Origin: Vespula vulgaris
Lineage: Eukaryota; Arthropoda; Insecta; Hymenoptera; Vespidae
Direction: 5' to 3'
Length of the DNA: 64,000 nucleotides
NCBI RefSeq assembly: GCF_905475345.1
Contig: NC_066587.1
Span: 2,803,570-2,867,569, forward strand
Shown here piece after piece: positions 37,201 through 49,518 of the stretch (within the stretch, counting starts at the first letter, position 1; every line of letters starts with the position of its first letter). The position numbers were made by a program, and so were the translations under genes. Below the pieces are notes generated by a model. The model made no database searches. It was not told the DNA's origin and saw only the letters and a program-made list of their open reading frames with translations.

Positions 37201-38658
37201 TACACGAGGATGACAAGGAATTTATTCTCGGCCGTTATCGCTCGGCGTGTCAGCCAGTTTCGGTTACGTTCGAAAATGATATTGTTTGTATTTCGTGGTT
37301 GCATATTGCCGTCAGAATTCGTTCTCAATCATACGTCTACACTGAATAGAATATCTCTCGACGTAAACCGATCTCAAGCAGATTTTAATACAACATTTTT
37401 TGTGGTAAATTTTTCTTTTTCTTTTTTCTTTTTTTGTTTTCTTTTGTTCACAGAATCATTTTGTTCAGAGAAAAGTTTAACTTAAAGAAGGAGGAATTCG
37501 TCGGATTGGGAAGTAACTCGTTATCGTTATTATTTAGCTTCGAAAGACTTCAAATAGTGTTGAAAGTAATTATCAAGTTTTTCGCTTTTCGCAGGCGGCG
37601 AAAAATAATTTTAAATTATACATTATGAGAAACGAAAGCGATAGTGTTATAGTACGTCGAATTATTTCATTTAGATCTATTCGAACTATCTATAAAGTTA
37701 TGTCAGTTATTGCGTTGCAAATTAATTGCTGTTTGAGATGCTTCGTTAGTTTTACGTCAGTTACTTCGTACGCGTGGAACTGTTCACAAGTATACAAGAT
37801 AGTTGATGGTTATTACAATAAATATACATACATATACATATATATATATGTATATATGTATATATGTATTTGTGTATTTATGTATGTATATCTAATTGGA
37901 TGTATTTGAATTCATATCGTTCTACGCATGTTTCGCGACCTATTATAATATTAGCGTTTATAGTTAATTATTATAATTAAACACATAGTTTACTTTTATT
38001 TCCTTGATATTTTTTCTATTATCTATTCAGAAAGTCACAAGAGATAATTTTTAATAATCGTCGAATTATTTATGTCCAATAATATTCAATTCTCAACTAT
38101 GATTGCTTCAATATGATTTATTGCTCTTCGACATACATACATTTATATATGTATATACGTATATAGGTTCTATTTATTTCTATTCCTTTCGTTAAGTAGC
38201 TTTACTCTCTCGGTTACGGTTGGCATATATTTTTACAACTCGTTTCGAATACCGACTACAACATCTCTCGACTCGATCTTCAACAAGATTTTAATAGCGC
38301 TAGGCAAACACAAAATGAAAGAGGAGAAAAAGAAAAAGAGAAAGAGAAAGAGAATCAAAGAAGAAAATCATGTATGTATATATGTATATATGTATGTATG
38401 TTAGAAGAAGGGAAAAGCATGGTTTGCTTCGTGTATTAACCATCCAAAGTCCAGCGTTTTTCACGTTGAAGTTCTCTTTGGTGCTCATTGAAAACGAACA
38501 TTATTCGTTCTAGTATAGTGTTATAAGTACGTAAAAAAAGGATCGGTCATGTCGAAAGAATGGTTTTTGTGCTCACCACAGAGAACGAGAGAGAATATGT
38601 GGTATATCTTTTTTTTTCTCTGTAAGTGAGTGTACCCAAAAAGAAGACTAGAAAGAGT

Positions 38659-38691
<33 letters not shown>

Positions 38692-38985
38692 GATAACAAA
38701 ATAAAAGAGAGACAGAGAAAAAGCTAGAAGGTCAAACATGTAGGAAATAATTGGTTATCAATTTAAACTCATAGAAGCAACGTTTGTATAAAAGTAAAAC
38801 CACACAGAATGAAATGCCGTTCCACGTTATAGAAATAAATAAATTAAAGAACAAAAAAAAAAAGGAGGAAAATATGTGGAAAATAAAAAAAAAATGCGAG
38901 CGTTAACGAAAGCGTACTTTTGAATCTGACATGAACGGGGAACGTTTGTCTACAATAACGGAATTTTTTGAAAAACATTTGATTA

Positions 38986-38990
<5 letters not shown>

Positions 38991-39038
<48 letters not shown>
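38991..39038. repeat. (CT)n microsatellite
   Basis: About 23 CT units. It faces the (GA)n array 165 bases downstream, so the two can pair as inverted repeats. Confidence 0.95.
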
Positions 39039-39041
<3 letters not shown>

Positions 39042-39201
39042 CTTTCCTCTTTCCCTTTTTTATGTTACATTATTACATTCTTTTGTTATTATTTCGACGT
39101 AATGTATCATATTATTTTTCTTTTTTTTTTTTTTGATAACAAAATTTTTACTTTTGGATTACTCATTTCGTTTATTTGAAGTTATACAAATTCTTTTATA
39201 G

Positions 39202-39302
<101 letters not shown>

Positions 39303-40198
39303 ATGAGAATCAACGAGAAAGAGAAATGACTATTTCCTTTATTTTTCGGTTTAACGAAGGTAGAATCATCTTATTTGATTGTAATTAAAATGTAAAGCTC
39401 TAGTTCAAATTAAAGGAAATTTTCGAATTCATGAAGACGTCGTTGCTCTAATAATAATAGTCTCGTTGCTATTAATATATAATAGTCTGTGACGTCCCAT
39501 AAGTCATATACACCGTGATAACTTTAACAATACATATCCGACTTTATCTCGGATGATAATAATGATCATGGTATGATGATCAGTAGAAATAAAATAGAAG
39601 AAAAGAGAAAAAGAGGTTAAAAGAAAGAAGAAGAGAAAAAAAATGTTACGAAAAAAGAAATATAAAAAATAAAACGAAAAATATTAAAAAAATAAAAGAA
39701 GACATATTCAGATCTATAAAAGCTGAAGTCGAACTTTTGAAAAGTATTCGAATGCATTCGTGCGGAATAGAAACTCGTATTATTCATCTGGTGCAAGCTA
39801 TTCTTTCGACTACCTCGAATCTATTCTTTTATTTTCTCTTCCAGGCCTAGATTAAGCTGTCTTCTTTTTCTGTTTTATTTTTTTATATTTTTTTTTTATT
39901 TTTTATTTTTTGTTTTGACGACTCTTGCGACGAATATCTTCAGGGTGTTCGTCGTTTCTTACTTATTTGCAAAGAGCGGATGTACCTCCGTTGCTCATCT
40001 CCGAGTTACGAGGTTTCCCGTTTGCGAGCGAACTTCCGGAAGAATATTACTGCCTCTTCAAATCCAACAGTCGTATTATTTTTCAAGGAGAGACGTGCTT
40101 TCATTTTTTAAATCGTTTATTTCTTTCCATCATTTCGAAATATATATTACATTGGGCAAAAGTTATTTTAATTTTTTACTTGATCTCGCTACGGGGTT

Positions 40199-40239
<41 letters not shown>

Positions 40240-40530
40240 GCGTTCGTAATTTTTACTTACTATTAATATTTTAAAAATATTTCAGAGTAATTAAATGTAA
40301 TACATCCACGATGAAATTGAAAAACATTTTTCACCCTTTGCTTTTTTTTCTTTTTTCGTATTTTTCTTTTCTCTTTTTTTTTTTTCATCGAATTGAACTT
40401 TTTTATTTATTTATTTATTTTTTTTAAATTGCATTCGTTATACCGAATTTCATGAATTCTTTTATATAAAATGTATATCTGTATGTTTATGTGAAATAAA
40501 GGTATTTCATATGACCGAGATCCAGTCATG

Positions 40531-40603
40531 TTCGTCTATCCAACTAAATGTGATTTTAATGAGAGAACGATAAACGTCACACATTTAGCTGGATCGACTG
40601 GAA
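40531..40603 (+). other. Imperfect hairpin in rugose intron
   Basis: Arms TATCCAACTAAATGTG (40537-40552) and CACATTTAGCTGGAT (40580-40594) pair over 15 positions with one mismatch. Weaker pairing extends outwards (TTCGTC against GACTGGAA) around a loop of about 27 bases. It is pre-miRNA-sized, but I recognise no known miRNA seed. It could also be a palindromic regulatory site. Confidence 0.3.
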
Positions 40604-40836
40604 AATTCAGCGTGGTCGCGTTCTGACCGTTATATCTATGTAGATAGGTAATAGGCGAGAGCTTGTTACAGGTTCGTTTGGTTGATGTATCTGTGTAACA
40701 ACGTGGCTTATGCCGAGCATACATGCTAATAAACGCGTTAAGTCGTTATCGCAATAAACGAATTATAAGCGCACGCTATTTTGGTTATCACATTTTAACA
40801 TTCTTTTAAAATTTCTCTTTATATTTTGTAATTGTG

Positions 40837-40838
<2 letters not shown>

Positions 40839-40868
<30 letters not shown>

Positions 40869-40880
40869 TGTATGTATGTG
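40839..40880. repeat. (TATG)n microsatellite
   Basis: About 10 TATG units. Confidence 0.95.
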
Positions 40881-41570
40881 TACATATATATGTATGTATA
40901 TGTATATATTTTTTTATTTTTTTTATTTTTTATTACAAATTGAACAGACTCCTATTGTATATTGCAAATTTTTATAACATACAAATGTTTTTTTTTCCTC
41001 GAGTTACCCACATTCAATATTCCAATAAATTTAAATTATTTCATACGAATTCGAAGAAACATATTGCTTTTTTTTTGTTTTATATATTCGACAATATCCA
41101 GTTAGAGTCCCTCTCGATTGTATTCGTTAGAATCATATCTCATTTATATATACATTCAATATTAAAGAAATGATAAATAGGAAAGAAAAATGCTTGGAAG
41201 AAAAAAGAAACGTGAACGTAAGGAGTTAAGATAGTCGAAAGTGGATCGTAGTTTTCGAGATCGAGATACATATGTACGTCGACAGGATATCGTTGCAAAC
41301 AAGATCAGGGAGATCCGATAGGAGCTACATAATGCGGCTGATTCTAAAGCCACAGTCGCGTAATTTGTCATATGTATCGATACCCGTGTAAACGCGTACT
41401 ACACGTATACATGCATCTTCGAACACGAGTACATATGTATATTGAATCTACATACGCGTAGACAGGTATATACGTATGTGGAGGTGTAGACGAGACATAT
41501 TCTATGCATATACATAGGAACTATATTTGAACGCAAACGTGCACGACGAATATCGGTATTCGAATTAGCG

Positions 41571-41600
41571 ATAGATAGATAGATAGATAGATGGATAAAT

Positions 41601-41636
<36 letters not shown>

Positions 41637-41651
41637 GGAGGGAGAGAGAGG
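41571..41651. repeat. (GATA)n plus (GA)n compound array
   Basis: About 10 GATA units with GGATAA variants (41571-41612), running into GA units with GGGA interruptions. Confidence 0.95.
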
Positions 41652-42237
41652 GAGAGAAAAAGAAAGATAAAGAAAGAAGGAAAACAGTCATCGTGTTCGT
41701 TACGTACATATGTATGAGTATTCGAATTCCTGCTTAAATTTTCGTGCGTTTTCTGAAAATACGATTCAAGACGTCTTGGTATTCCATGACTATAAATTAG
41801 TCGTCCTTTCGTTACGATTTCCTTCAAGAATTTATATTCAGTCTTTGCGTTTCCTTTTTTTCTCCTCGTAAATTTTCCCTTTCTCTTTCTCTCTCTATTT
41901 CTCTATCTCTTTATCTCTCTCTCTTCCCTTTCCCTTTTCTCTTTTCACATTACTTCGTAACAGGGTAAAATTTGAAGATAGATAGATTGAAAATGAAGGA
42001 GCGTAAAAAACTATTTCGTAGAAGTTGACTTCTTGAAAGTATTAATGGAAGGTGCGTTAATTAAACTAATCGTTATCGCAATCGATCGCAAATATCTCGT
42101 GATATTCCGCTCTAACGAGTCGATAACGAAAAGTAGTTCGACGTTAAGATGAGGTGAGTGGCGAGGGGTGGTGCTATGTTACCGCTTTTAATCGTGATAA
42201 TCTACAGACGGAAGAAAGGGAATGTATTTAAATCGTA

Positions 42238-42352
42238 CGTACATACTTACGCGTGTATCGTATATAACGTAGGTGTGTATCGTATATATACGTATAGATA
42301 TTATACGTAGGTAGGTATCGTATGTAGGTAGCGTATGTAAGTATCGTATATA
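42238..42352. repeat. Degenerate CGTA-type tandem repeat
   Basis: Variations on gtatcgtatata-cgtaggt repeat about eight times, with periods of roughly 10-20 bases. Confidence 0.6.
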
Positions 42353-43315
42353 TGTACAATATACCTTGTCGCGTTTCGAGGTCGCGTGTCTTCTCGCGAA
42401 TAAGCCGCGAAACGTGACGCGTTGTCGTGGCCCTAAAAATAGATCTTTTTAGCATATTTCACGGATACCTTTGCGTGAGAAGGAATGTACCTTCTGTGAT
42501 AAGAGTTCTTCAAACTTGCATTTAGTTCCCTTTGAAGTGATTAAAAAAGTAATAAGAAAACAGAAAAAAATAGAAAGAAAGAAGATAAGAAAATTCGGGA
42601 GATCGGAATTTAAATCGGAGATATAAAGAGTTTTGAGTGATTTTAATCAAAAACAGGAAAAAAGAAAGGATTTATATAATATTTGTTCTCCAAATTATTT
42701 GATCAGTCTTTTCCACTTTTTGTTCTTTATAGTTTTTTCAGTTGCAAAGATTTTGCAATACGTTGTTGACATTATTATACCAAGAATGGAAGATAAAAAG
42801 AGAGAGAGAAAGAGAGTAAAAGAGGAAGATAAAGAAGGATAATAAAGAGATAATAAAGAAATAATATGCGCAAAGATAATTTCGTCGAGAATGTATGTAA
42901 AATATTGCGAACTCGGTTGCTGTTGCCGCTAATGTCGGTGTATTACCATCCAACTATGAACTTTGTTTTGTTAAATTAATCGAAGAAAAATTTTGTTTTC
43001 TACTTTGTTTAGAATTTCTCTCTTTTTTTTTTTTTAATGAAATTAAGTGTGCGTTCCACATTATTATATTACCCTCTGGGTAAAAAATCAGTCTACAGGG
43101 AAATGATGTACATGTTCGAGCTGGAGAGAAAATTGGAGATAGAGACAAGCTGACGAAAGCGTTTGGTACGAATCCAAATGCGTTTACTGTTATAGTTCTC
43201 TTTTACTCTCTCTCTCTCCTCATTTGTTTTTTCTTTTTCTGTCTCCCTTTTTTCCTATTTTTCTTTTTTTCTTTTACTTTTCCTTTTCTTTTCTTTTCTT
43301 TTTATGTGTTCCTAG

Positions 43316-43447
43316 CATCACCGGTGAGGCTGGCATGGAGAATGCGGCCAGTCGAGCAACGTCGATGTTCGACGTGCTATTGAGAGAATCTTATCTAATA
43401 GAAGTTGGAAGAGTTCGCGTAAATAGGTCAAATTCTAGTGCGCCAAA
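43316..43447 (+). CDS. Orphan exon candidate inside rugose intron
   Basis: A 50-base pyrimidine tract ends in tgttcctag, followed by 132 open bases and AAA|GTAAGAT, a near-perfect donor. Reads ITGEAGMENAASRATSMF, then DVLLRESYLIEVGRVRV, then NRSNSSAP. The exon length is a multiple of three and it enters and leaves in phase 2. An internal ATG at 43335 has a strong context (GGCATGG). It does not fit rugose exon 1: phase 0 entry gives a stop at once. It may be part of a nested or alternative transcript. I recognise no family. Confidence 0.4.
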
Positions 43448-44365
43448 GTAAGATATTTCTTTCTTTTTTTTCTTTTTTTTTCATTTTTTTCTCTTAACTA
43501 TCATTCTCCTCCTCGTTCTCCTTTTTCTCCTTTTGCGACCCCCACTTTTTTTTCGTTCCATCTCTCGTTTCAAACGGAATCGATGAAACGCGTTACGGTT
43601 TTAGAACGACGATCCTTTTGGAGAAGGTTAAGAGAAATGAGAAAAATGTGATTTCTCTTATAGTTAGAGAAAGGTCACTAGGACTGCGTGTGACCCTATA
43701 TGTAACGCGTTAATTCAATCGATGAAAGCTCGTTTAAAAGCTTAAAACTTATTTAAGGAAACGACAAGAATTTTTAATATTCCTTTTCTACAGTTTTCCT
43801 TTCCTCATTGATTTCAAACGAAACTTTGTGAAAACAAATTGAATTAAGATGTACTTCTAAACTTAATCAAAATCATTCTCGAAGTAGGAACATCTCGACG
43901 ATATTATTTCGAAGAAATACAAATTGGCTAATAATATTCAAATATTCGACGTGGACAATCGTATTTATCCTCTATCACGATCATTACTAACATTATTATT
44001 ATATTTATTATATTTATCGATGTTTTCTGATAATAACACGGAAAATTCGATCGTCTTTCGTTATTGGGAAAACAGTACGACTCGTTAAACGTCTCTAATA
44101 TCATCGTTCTAGTTTTTCCAGTAAAAAGAGAGAGAGAGAGAGAATAGAAAACGAAGAAAAAAAAAAACAGAGACTACGTCCTCGAGCAATCGGACTCGGC
44201 ACGGACATTGTTCTAAAAACCTACACGCTAGTTTTCCTTTCCTATACCCGCCGGTAGTTTACTTCAAGTTCGTACTTGCGATAGGAAAAATTCACGTTTA
44301 TTCGCGGTTTACTTGTTCCGAGTTGAACTTTTATTTTTTCCCCTCTCTTTTTCTCTCCCTTTCTC

Positions 44366-44370
<5 letters not shown>

Positions 44371-44403
<33 letters not shown>
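44371..44403. repeat. (CT)n microsatellite
   Basis: About 16 CT units directly 5' of a GC-richer, enhancer-like island. Confidence 0.9.
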
Positions 44404-44407
<4 letters not shown>

Positions 44408-44733
44408 CTTTCATGCTTTATCCACTCTCGTCGAGTCGATCCGTCGCGAAGCAGCGCTTAATCTTTCAGGAAAATGGGAGAAAAGTAATTAGGCCGATAT
44501 TAGCCGGTAACCACGGTAGCTGCAGGCGGATGGGTCAATAAAGGCCGGCGCCCTCTTTCGTGCAAAAAGGACTGAACGGACTTTCGCTGATGCAGCCTCC
44601 TGCTTGATTTTCCGTTCCACACGAGACCCGTGTTTTCGCGTATAATCCCCCTGTCCCGTTTGTTCTCCGTTCTCGCTTTTGCTACCATCCCCCTTTCTAT
44701 CTCTTTCCCTCTCTTACTCTTTCACTATCCCAG

Positions 44734-44842
44734 GCACTCGTGCGGTATCGAGCTAGAGCCAAAGGCAATGCCGCAACCTCGAGTGGCAATTATACTGGAG
44801 GAGCCGGCGCGCGCACACGTTGAAAAGATACGGAATACTTAA
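44734..44842 (+). CDS. Possible alternative terminal exon
   Basis: The acceptor-like ctctttcactatcccag precedes an open frame HSCGIELEPKAMPQPRVA, then IILEEPARAHVEKIRNT and TAA. It must be entered in phase 2, which is the exit phase of the candidate exon at 43316-43447, so the two could join in frame (SSAP-K-HSCGI). The phase match has a one-in-three chance of being accidental. No family recognised. Confidence 0.2.
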
Positions 44843-45321
44843 GCGGACAATAAGATGCAAGATCCTAGAGAAATCCCTAACCAGTGGAGGAACCAGTCGT
44901 GTCCAAACATCGATTGTCTGAAGTACTGAAAAAAAAGGGACAGAGGGAAAAGCGAAAATATATTTTTCGATTACTAGGATCGTTGTTTTCTTTCTTCTCT
45001 TTTTCCTTCTCTTTTTGTTTTGTTTTGTTTTGTTTTTGTTAGAATTATTATTAATGATAATAGACCGTTATGGAAGGCGAATATAAAATGTTGAAATATG
45101 GAATATTTAATATCATTTTGGAATGTTACTCAAGGCTTGTTTTCTTTTATTTCTTTTTGTTTTTGTTAGAGTTATTATTATTGATAATAGATTGCCTTGG
45201 AAGATGAATGGCACTGTTAAGATATGAAATGATTTAAGCGTGCAATAAAATGCGAGATTATAAAGGAATTCATAGCGTAGGACTAATCTTATTCAAACAT
45301 CGATTCTATCAAATACTGAAT

Positions 45322-45352
<31 letters not shown>

Positions 45353-45420
45353 AGGGAAATAAAATTTCTTAATTACTGAGCTTATTTTTTTTCGTTATAC
45401 AGAATAATAAATAATAGTAA
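44812..45420. repeat. Degenerate complex tandem repeat
   Basis: Related segments recur. The first is gttgaaaagatacggaatac joined to ttaagcggacaataagatgc at 44839. A truncated copy lies near 45091-45130 (gttgaaatatggaatattta). A third copy is at 45216-45265 (gttaagatatgaaatgattt then aagcgtgcaataaaatgcga). Each is paired with a linked module: gtttttgttagaattatta near 45032, gtttttgttagagttatta near 45159, and a weak third copy near 45395. The segment aaacatcgattNtNtNaaNtactgaa also occurs in the first and third units. It is not simple sequence. Confidence 0.55.
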
Positions 45421-45477
45421 AAAAGGAGAGTTATTTACTAAATATTAGGTTGTAAAGGAGAAAGACAGAGAATGGCA

Positions 45478-45484
<7 letters not shown>

Positions 45485-45538
<54 letters not shown>
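45485..45538. repeat. (GA)n microsatellite
   Basis: About 26 GA units; a shorter one lies at 45325-45351. Confidence 0.95.
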
Positions 45539-45541
<3 letters not shown>

Positions 45542-46082
45542 AAGTGAGAGGGAGGAAAATTAGAAACTCTGTGAGAATTTCCCGAGAGAAGGTCTCATGT
45601 CTTTGCATGGGACAACCTTCTTGCGTTTGATGTCGAAGTGATCGAAGGAAGGTTGTTTGGTGTTGGTATCACGGAAAATAGGATAGATGGAGAAAATCGA
45701 TCTCTAGTTCATCGTAGATACTCCCTTCTCGTAAAGTTTTCGAGATAAATATGTTCCTTTTATGTTTTCTTATTTACCGGACGATATATCTCCCTCTCCT
45801 TCTTATAAATATTAGGTAATTATTATTTTTTCTTACGATCGACATTATTTCTTTCTTTCTGTCGATCTCTCTTTTTCTTGTATTTTTTTTTTTTATTCTC
45901 TTTTTGTTATGAATATAGATAATCATTATGTTTCTTATGGTCGATATTGATTTTTTCCTCCCTTTCTTCTTTTTTTTTATTTTTTTTTTTTTGTTTTAGA
46001 TCGACGGGATTTCAGACAATTTTCGTTTATATTTTCCACACTATACACACACACGTACACATACAATTTTATTATTCATATG

Positions 46083-46117
<35 letters not shown>

Positions 46118-46730
46118 AAGTTTTAGTGCATGGATGCACGCGAGTGCACCATTCGATGAAGTAGGGTTGTTCGTTGGATCTATGGATTTCGAGGGTAAGA
46201 CCGGATTTAATTCGGCGGAGTGGCAGCTCTCAGAGGGAAAGACAGCAGCAGAGACTGAAAGGAAGAAGGAATGAAAAATGAGAGAGTAAGCAGCCAGCGG
46301 AAGAAAGCGTTTCTTAAGCGAACGAAGACGTACTTACATTTCTCCTACATAGATCCCATACGTACCTGTGTAACTACGGAAGAAAACGTACGGGATCAGC
46401 TAAGCTAGAAGATTTTTTTTCGATGCACTTTCTCGTCTTATCAAGTTGCTCTCGTTTATATAAAACGTTTCTACGTTTGGAAAGAGAATAATACATCTTC
46501 GAGTTTCTTATCTTCCATTTGAGGCGGCTCTTTGAACGATTTAAACTTGGCAAACGCAATATCACCATCCTCGTCTTCGATAAAATTAATTGAAACTCTT
46601 ACGGGATTATTGATACTCTCCATCGAAGAGAATCGTGATTTTTAGTCTTAGGCCTTAGTGAGCGTGGTAATATAATCGACGATTCGTGCGAAATGAACAA
46701 AATTTTTTTTTTCTCGTTAACCTTAATACC

Positions 46731-46790
46731 CGTATAAATTTCACGCGAAACGTATAAATTTCACGTAAAACGTATAAATTTCACGTAGTT
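46731..46790. repeat. Three tandem 20-base repeats
   Basis: Units start at 46731, 46751 and 46771 with the common core CGTATAAATTTCACG. The third unit diverges after CACGTA. The unit contains TATAAA and is too complex for ordinary slippage repeats. Confidence 0.85.
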
Positions 46791-46809
46791 TTTTATATGT
46801 TGTTCCGCG

Positions 46810-46850
<41 letters not shown>

Positions 46851-47678
46851 CACAGTAAAAAACAGTAAAATAAAATAAAATAAAACAAAATAAAACAAGT
46901 AAAAATAAAAAGAAATATAAAAGACAATCAATCTATTCGCATTGAAACGAATAAAATATTCAAACAAATTAAAACCACAAGAAGACATCGACAAGAATAA
47001 GATCCGTTTATCAATAATTAAATCGCTAAATCTTCACATTTCTGATATATCCTTATAAACGTTCAAATTCGTTCTTTTTATCACGTTCTCTATTAAAATC
47101 GTAACGAGTCTTTTACGGAAACGATTTGTTAAATAATGACTAGAATATCAAATTATTCGAAACGCTTGATGTTTCTGATTTCAATAGCCGATTGATAATG
47201 GCCGTTAATTAAGGACGTTCATTAGAATAGACAGAATATCGTGGCTTCCGTTAAATGTGAGGATTCTCACGCGGGACAACATTGCGCGATCGTATTACGG
47301 ACGCGTTACTGGATAGAAGACGTTTGTTGAGGGTAGTCGATCTATCGATCGATAGCATGAACTAACTCTTGGTTCTACGTCTATATACGATGTATATATG
47401 TATGTAAAGGTATGTATAAGCCATGTACGTAACATAGCTTTACCTCGACTCGATGCTGTCGGTTGACTATGACTGACTTGTCAAACGGCAAGACGACGAA
47501 CGGCTGGCTCATCGTCTCTATCGAGTCATTGTAACGTCGCCTCGGTGATATCATGCTTGTCGAGGCAACTACTATGCCGATAGTTTCTCCATTCTAAAGG
47601 AAGACAATGTGGCCTAATTCACATCTCTCTTCTATAAACTTTGCGAGATTTAATCGATTCCATTTGCTTATTTATTTA

Positions 47679-47710
<32 letters not shown>

Positions 47711-48081
47711 GTTATTTTTACGGATCTGACGAGAAAAGAAATCAGATGGAATGAAATTTACGATTTGTATTATATTTTTACGATCGGTATTTGTGCCGTA
47801 AGCTCTTTCTTTTTTCTTTCTTCCTTTTTTTTTTTTTTTTGAATAGAATCTGTAGCTATATATAATATGTGTAGCTGTCGTAGATGTTGTTTTACAACGT
47901 TTACAACGACGTAATCAGATTTATCGAGAAGATGGAATGCGGTTTAATTTCTAATTCATAAATGTGGAAATTGATACTAATGGTACTTACTAAATACTTA
48001 CGGGGGTATTTATTCTTTTTCTTTTTGTTTTACTTTTCTGTCGTAACTTCGTACAAGTAACAAATATTTGTTTCGTTTCAG

Positions 48082-48166
48082 ACAGACTCGTACTTCGCTC
48101 GGCAGTTACGAGAACAAGGAAAATAAGAATGCGAACCGCGTTCTTTCGCCGAGTACCAGCTACTCG
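48082..48166 (+). CDS. Second orphan exon candidate in rugose intron
   Basis: The acceptor ttcgtttcag ends at 48081. The reading frame that completes the codon left by 43316-43447 (aa|a) gives QTRTSLGSYENKENKNANRV and then LSPSTSYS. Donor options are GTACCA at 48152 and GTACTG at 48167, both phase 1 and neither strong. Beyond that the frame runs into GA repeat. The peptide is Ser/Asn-rich and looks disordered. The in-phase fit to the previous candidate is the main support. Confidence 0.3.
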
Positions 48167-48689
48167 AGTACTGAGAGAGAGAGAGAGAGAGAAAGATGGA
48201 GAGAGAGAAAGAGAGAGAAAGAAAAAGAAAGAAAGAGAGAAAGACGGTCATGATATGCTCTTTATTTTTTCTTTTTGCTTCTCTCTTTCTTTCCCTTTCC
48301 CTTGCTCTCCTTATTTCCTTTTTTTTTAACATTTGCGTCACTCGTGACAGCGCGAAAAACGCATAAGCTGGAGAAGATATAGAAGAGAGAAAGATTCGCG
48401 AGCGAGAGAGAGAGAGAGAGAGAGAGAGAAGAAGAGTAAGAGTGAGTTGTGGGTCCGCTGTTTCTTCTCTTCGTCGAAAGATTTAACATTGTCCGAGATA
48501 AGCGACGATTTTTCTTGCCGTTTCTTTTCTTTTTTTTTCTGTTTTCCGTTTTTTCTGTTTCCTATCATAAAACCTACAAGTAGATATACGTATGTATATA
48601 TGTACGTATGTATATACATACACATATATATATATATGTGGGTAAGCTGTAGCCACGAGGATTACCATCGAGTTTGTTGCTTCTATTGC

Positions 48690-48720
48690 TGCTACTGCTG
48701 CTGCTGCTGCTGCTGCTGTT
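48690..48720. repeat. (CTG)n-type trinucleotide repeat
   Basis: About 9 GCT/CTG units with one ACT interruption, the only CNG trinucleotide array in the window. Confidence 0.9.
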
Positions 48721-48755
48721 GCAATGGAGTTGATCGGCAAGTTTTCTTCTATTCC

Positions 48756-48797
<42 letters not shown>

Positions 48798-49013
48798 CTT
48801 TCTCTCTTTTTTTTCTTTTCCTTTGTGTTTTTATTCCGACTAGGAAATTCGTCGTAGCGATCGAAGCGAAGCAACGCGACGGCTCGTTTCTTCGTTCGAT
48901 TCTTTCACACAGCTGCGATTCCCCGTAGGAAAAAGTCTCAGGCTGAGGATTACGTACCACGCAATTTCTACCGAGGGAATTTCGTTCAAGCCATATGCAA
49001 TTCTCTTTCTCTT

Positions 49014-49050
<37 letters not shown>

Positions 49051-49227
49051 CTCTTTCCCTTTTTCCTTTTCTCTTGAGCTCTACCGTTTCTCGCAGTACA
49101 ATTTCACTTTTTGTCCGGCACAATGAGGCCAAAGAAAGAGTAGTCGTTCCGCTTCGGACCTTAAATCGTTTCGACTTCGACGCCCTTGGAGTACTCGGAT
49201 TTTTAGCTTCGATTCAACCCTCCTCCA

Positions 49228-49303
49228 TTCTCTTCTCTTACCTTCTCTTCTCTTCTTTTCTCTTCTTTTCTCTTCTCTTCTCTTCTCTTCTCTTCTTTTC
49301 TCG
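49228..49303. repeat. TTCTC pentanucleotide array
   Basis: About 14 CTTCT/TTCTC units with CTTTT variants. Confidence 0.85.
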
Positions 49304-49452
49304 TCTCTTGTTTCTTGTTCGTCCGAACGCGGCGAAATCGATATCGGAGATAAAAGTGTATCGCGTCGAGTACATCTGCTGATTCGATTTTCTCGATTTT
49401 ACAAAAGCTGTCTTTCTATCTTTATTTCTTTCTTTCTTTCGTTCTTTTTTCT

Positions 49453-49518
49453 TTTTTCTTTCTTTCTTTCTTTCTTTCTTTCATTCATTCATTCATTCAT
49501 TCATTCATTCATTCATTC
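49453..49518. repeat. (TTTC)n to (ATTC)n compound array
   Basis: TTTC units change abruptly into about 8 ATTC units. Another ATTC array lies at 51782-51825. Confidence 0.9.
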
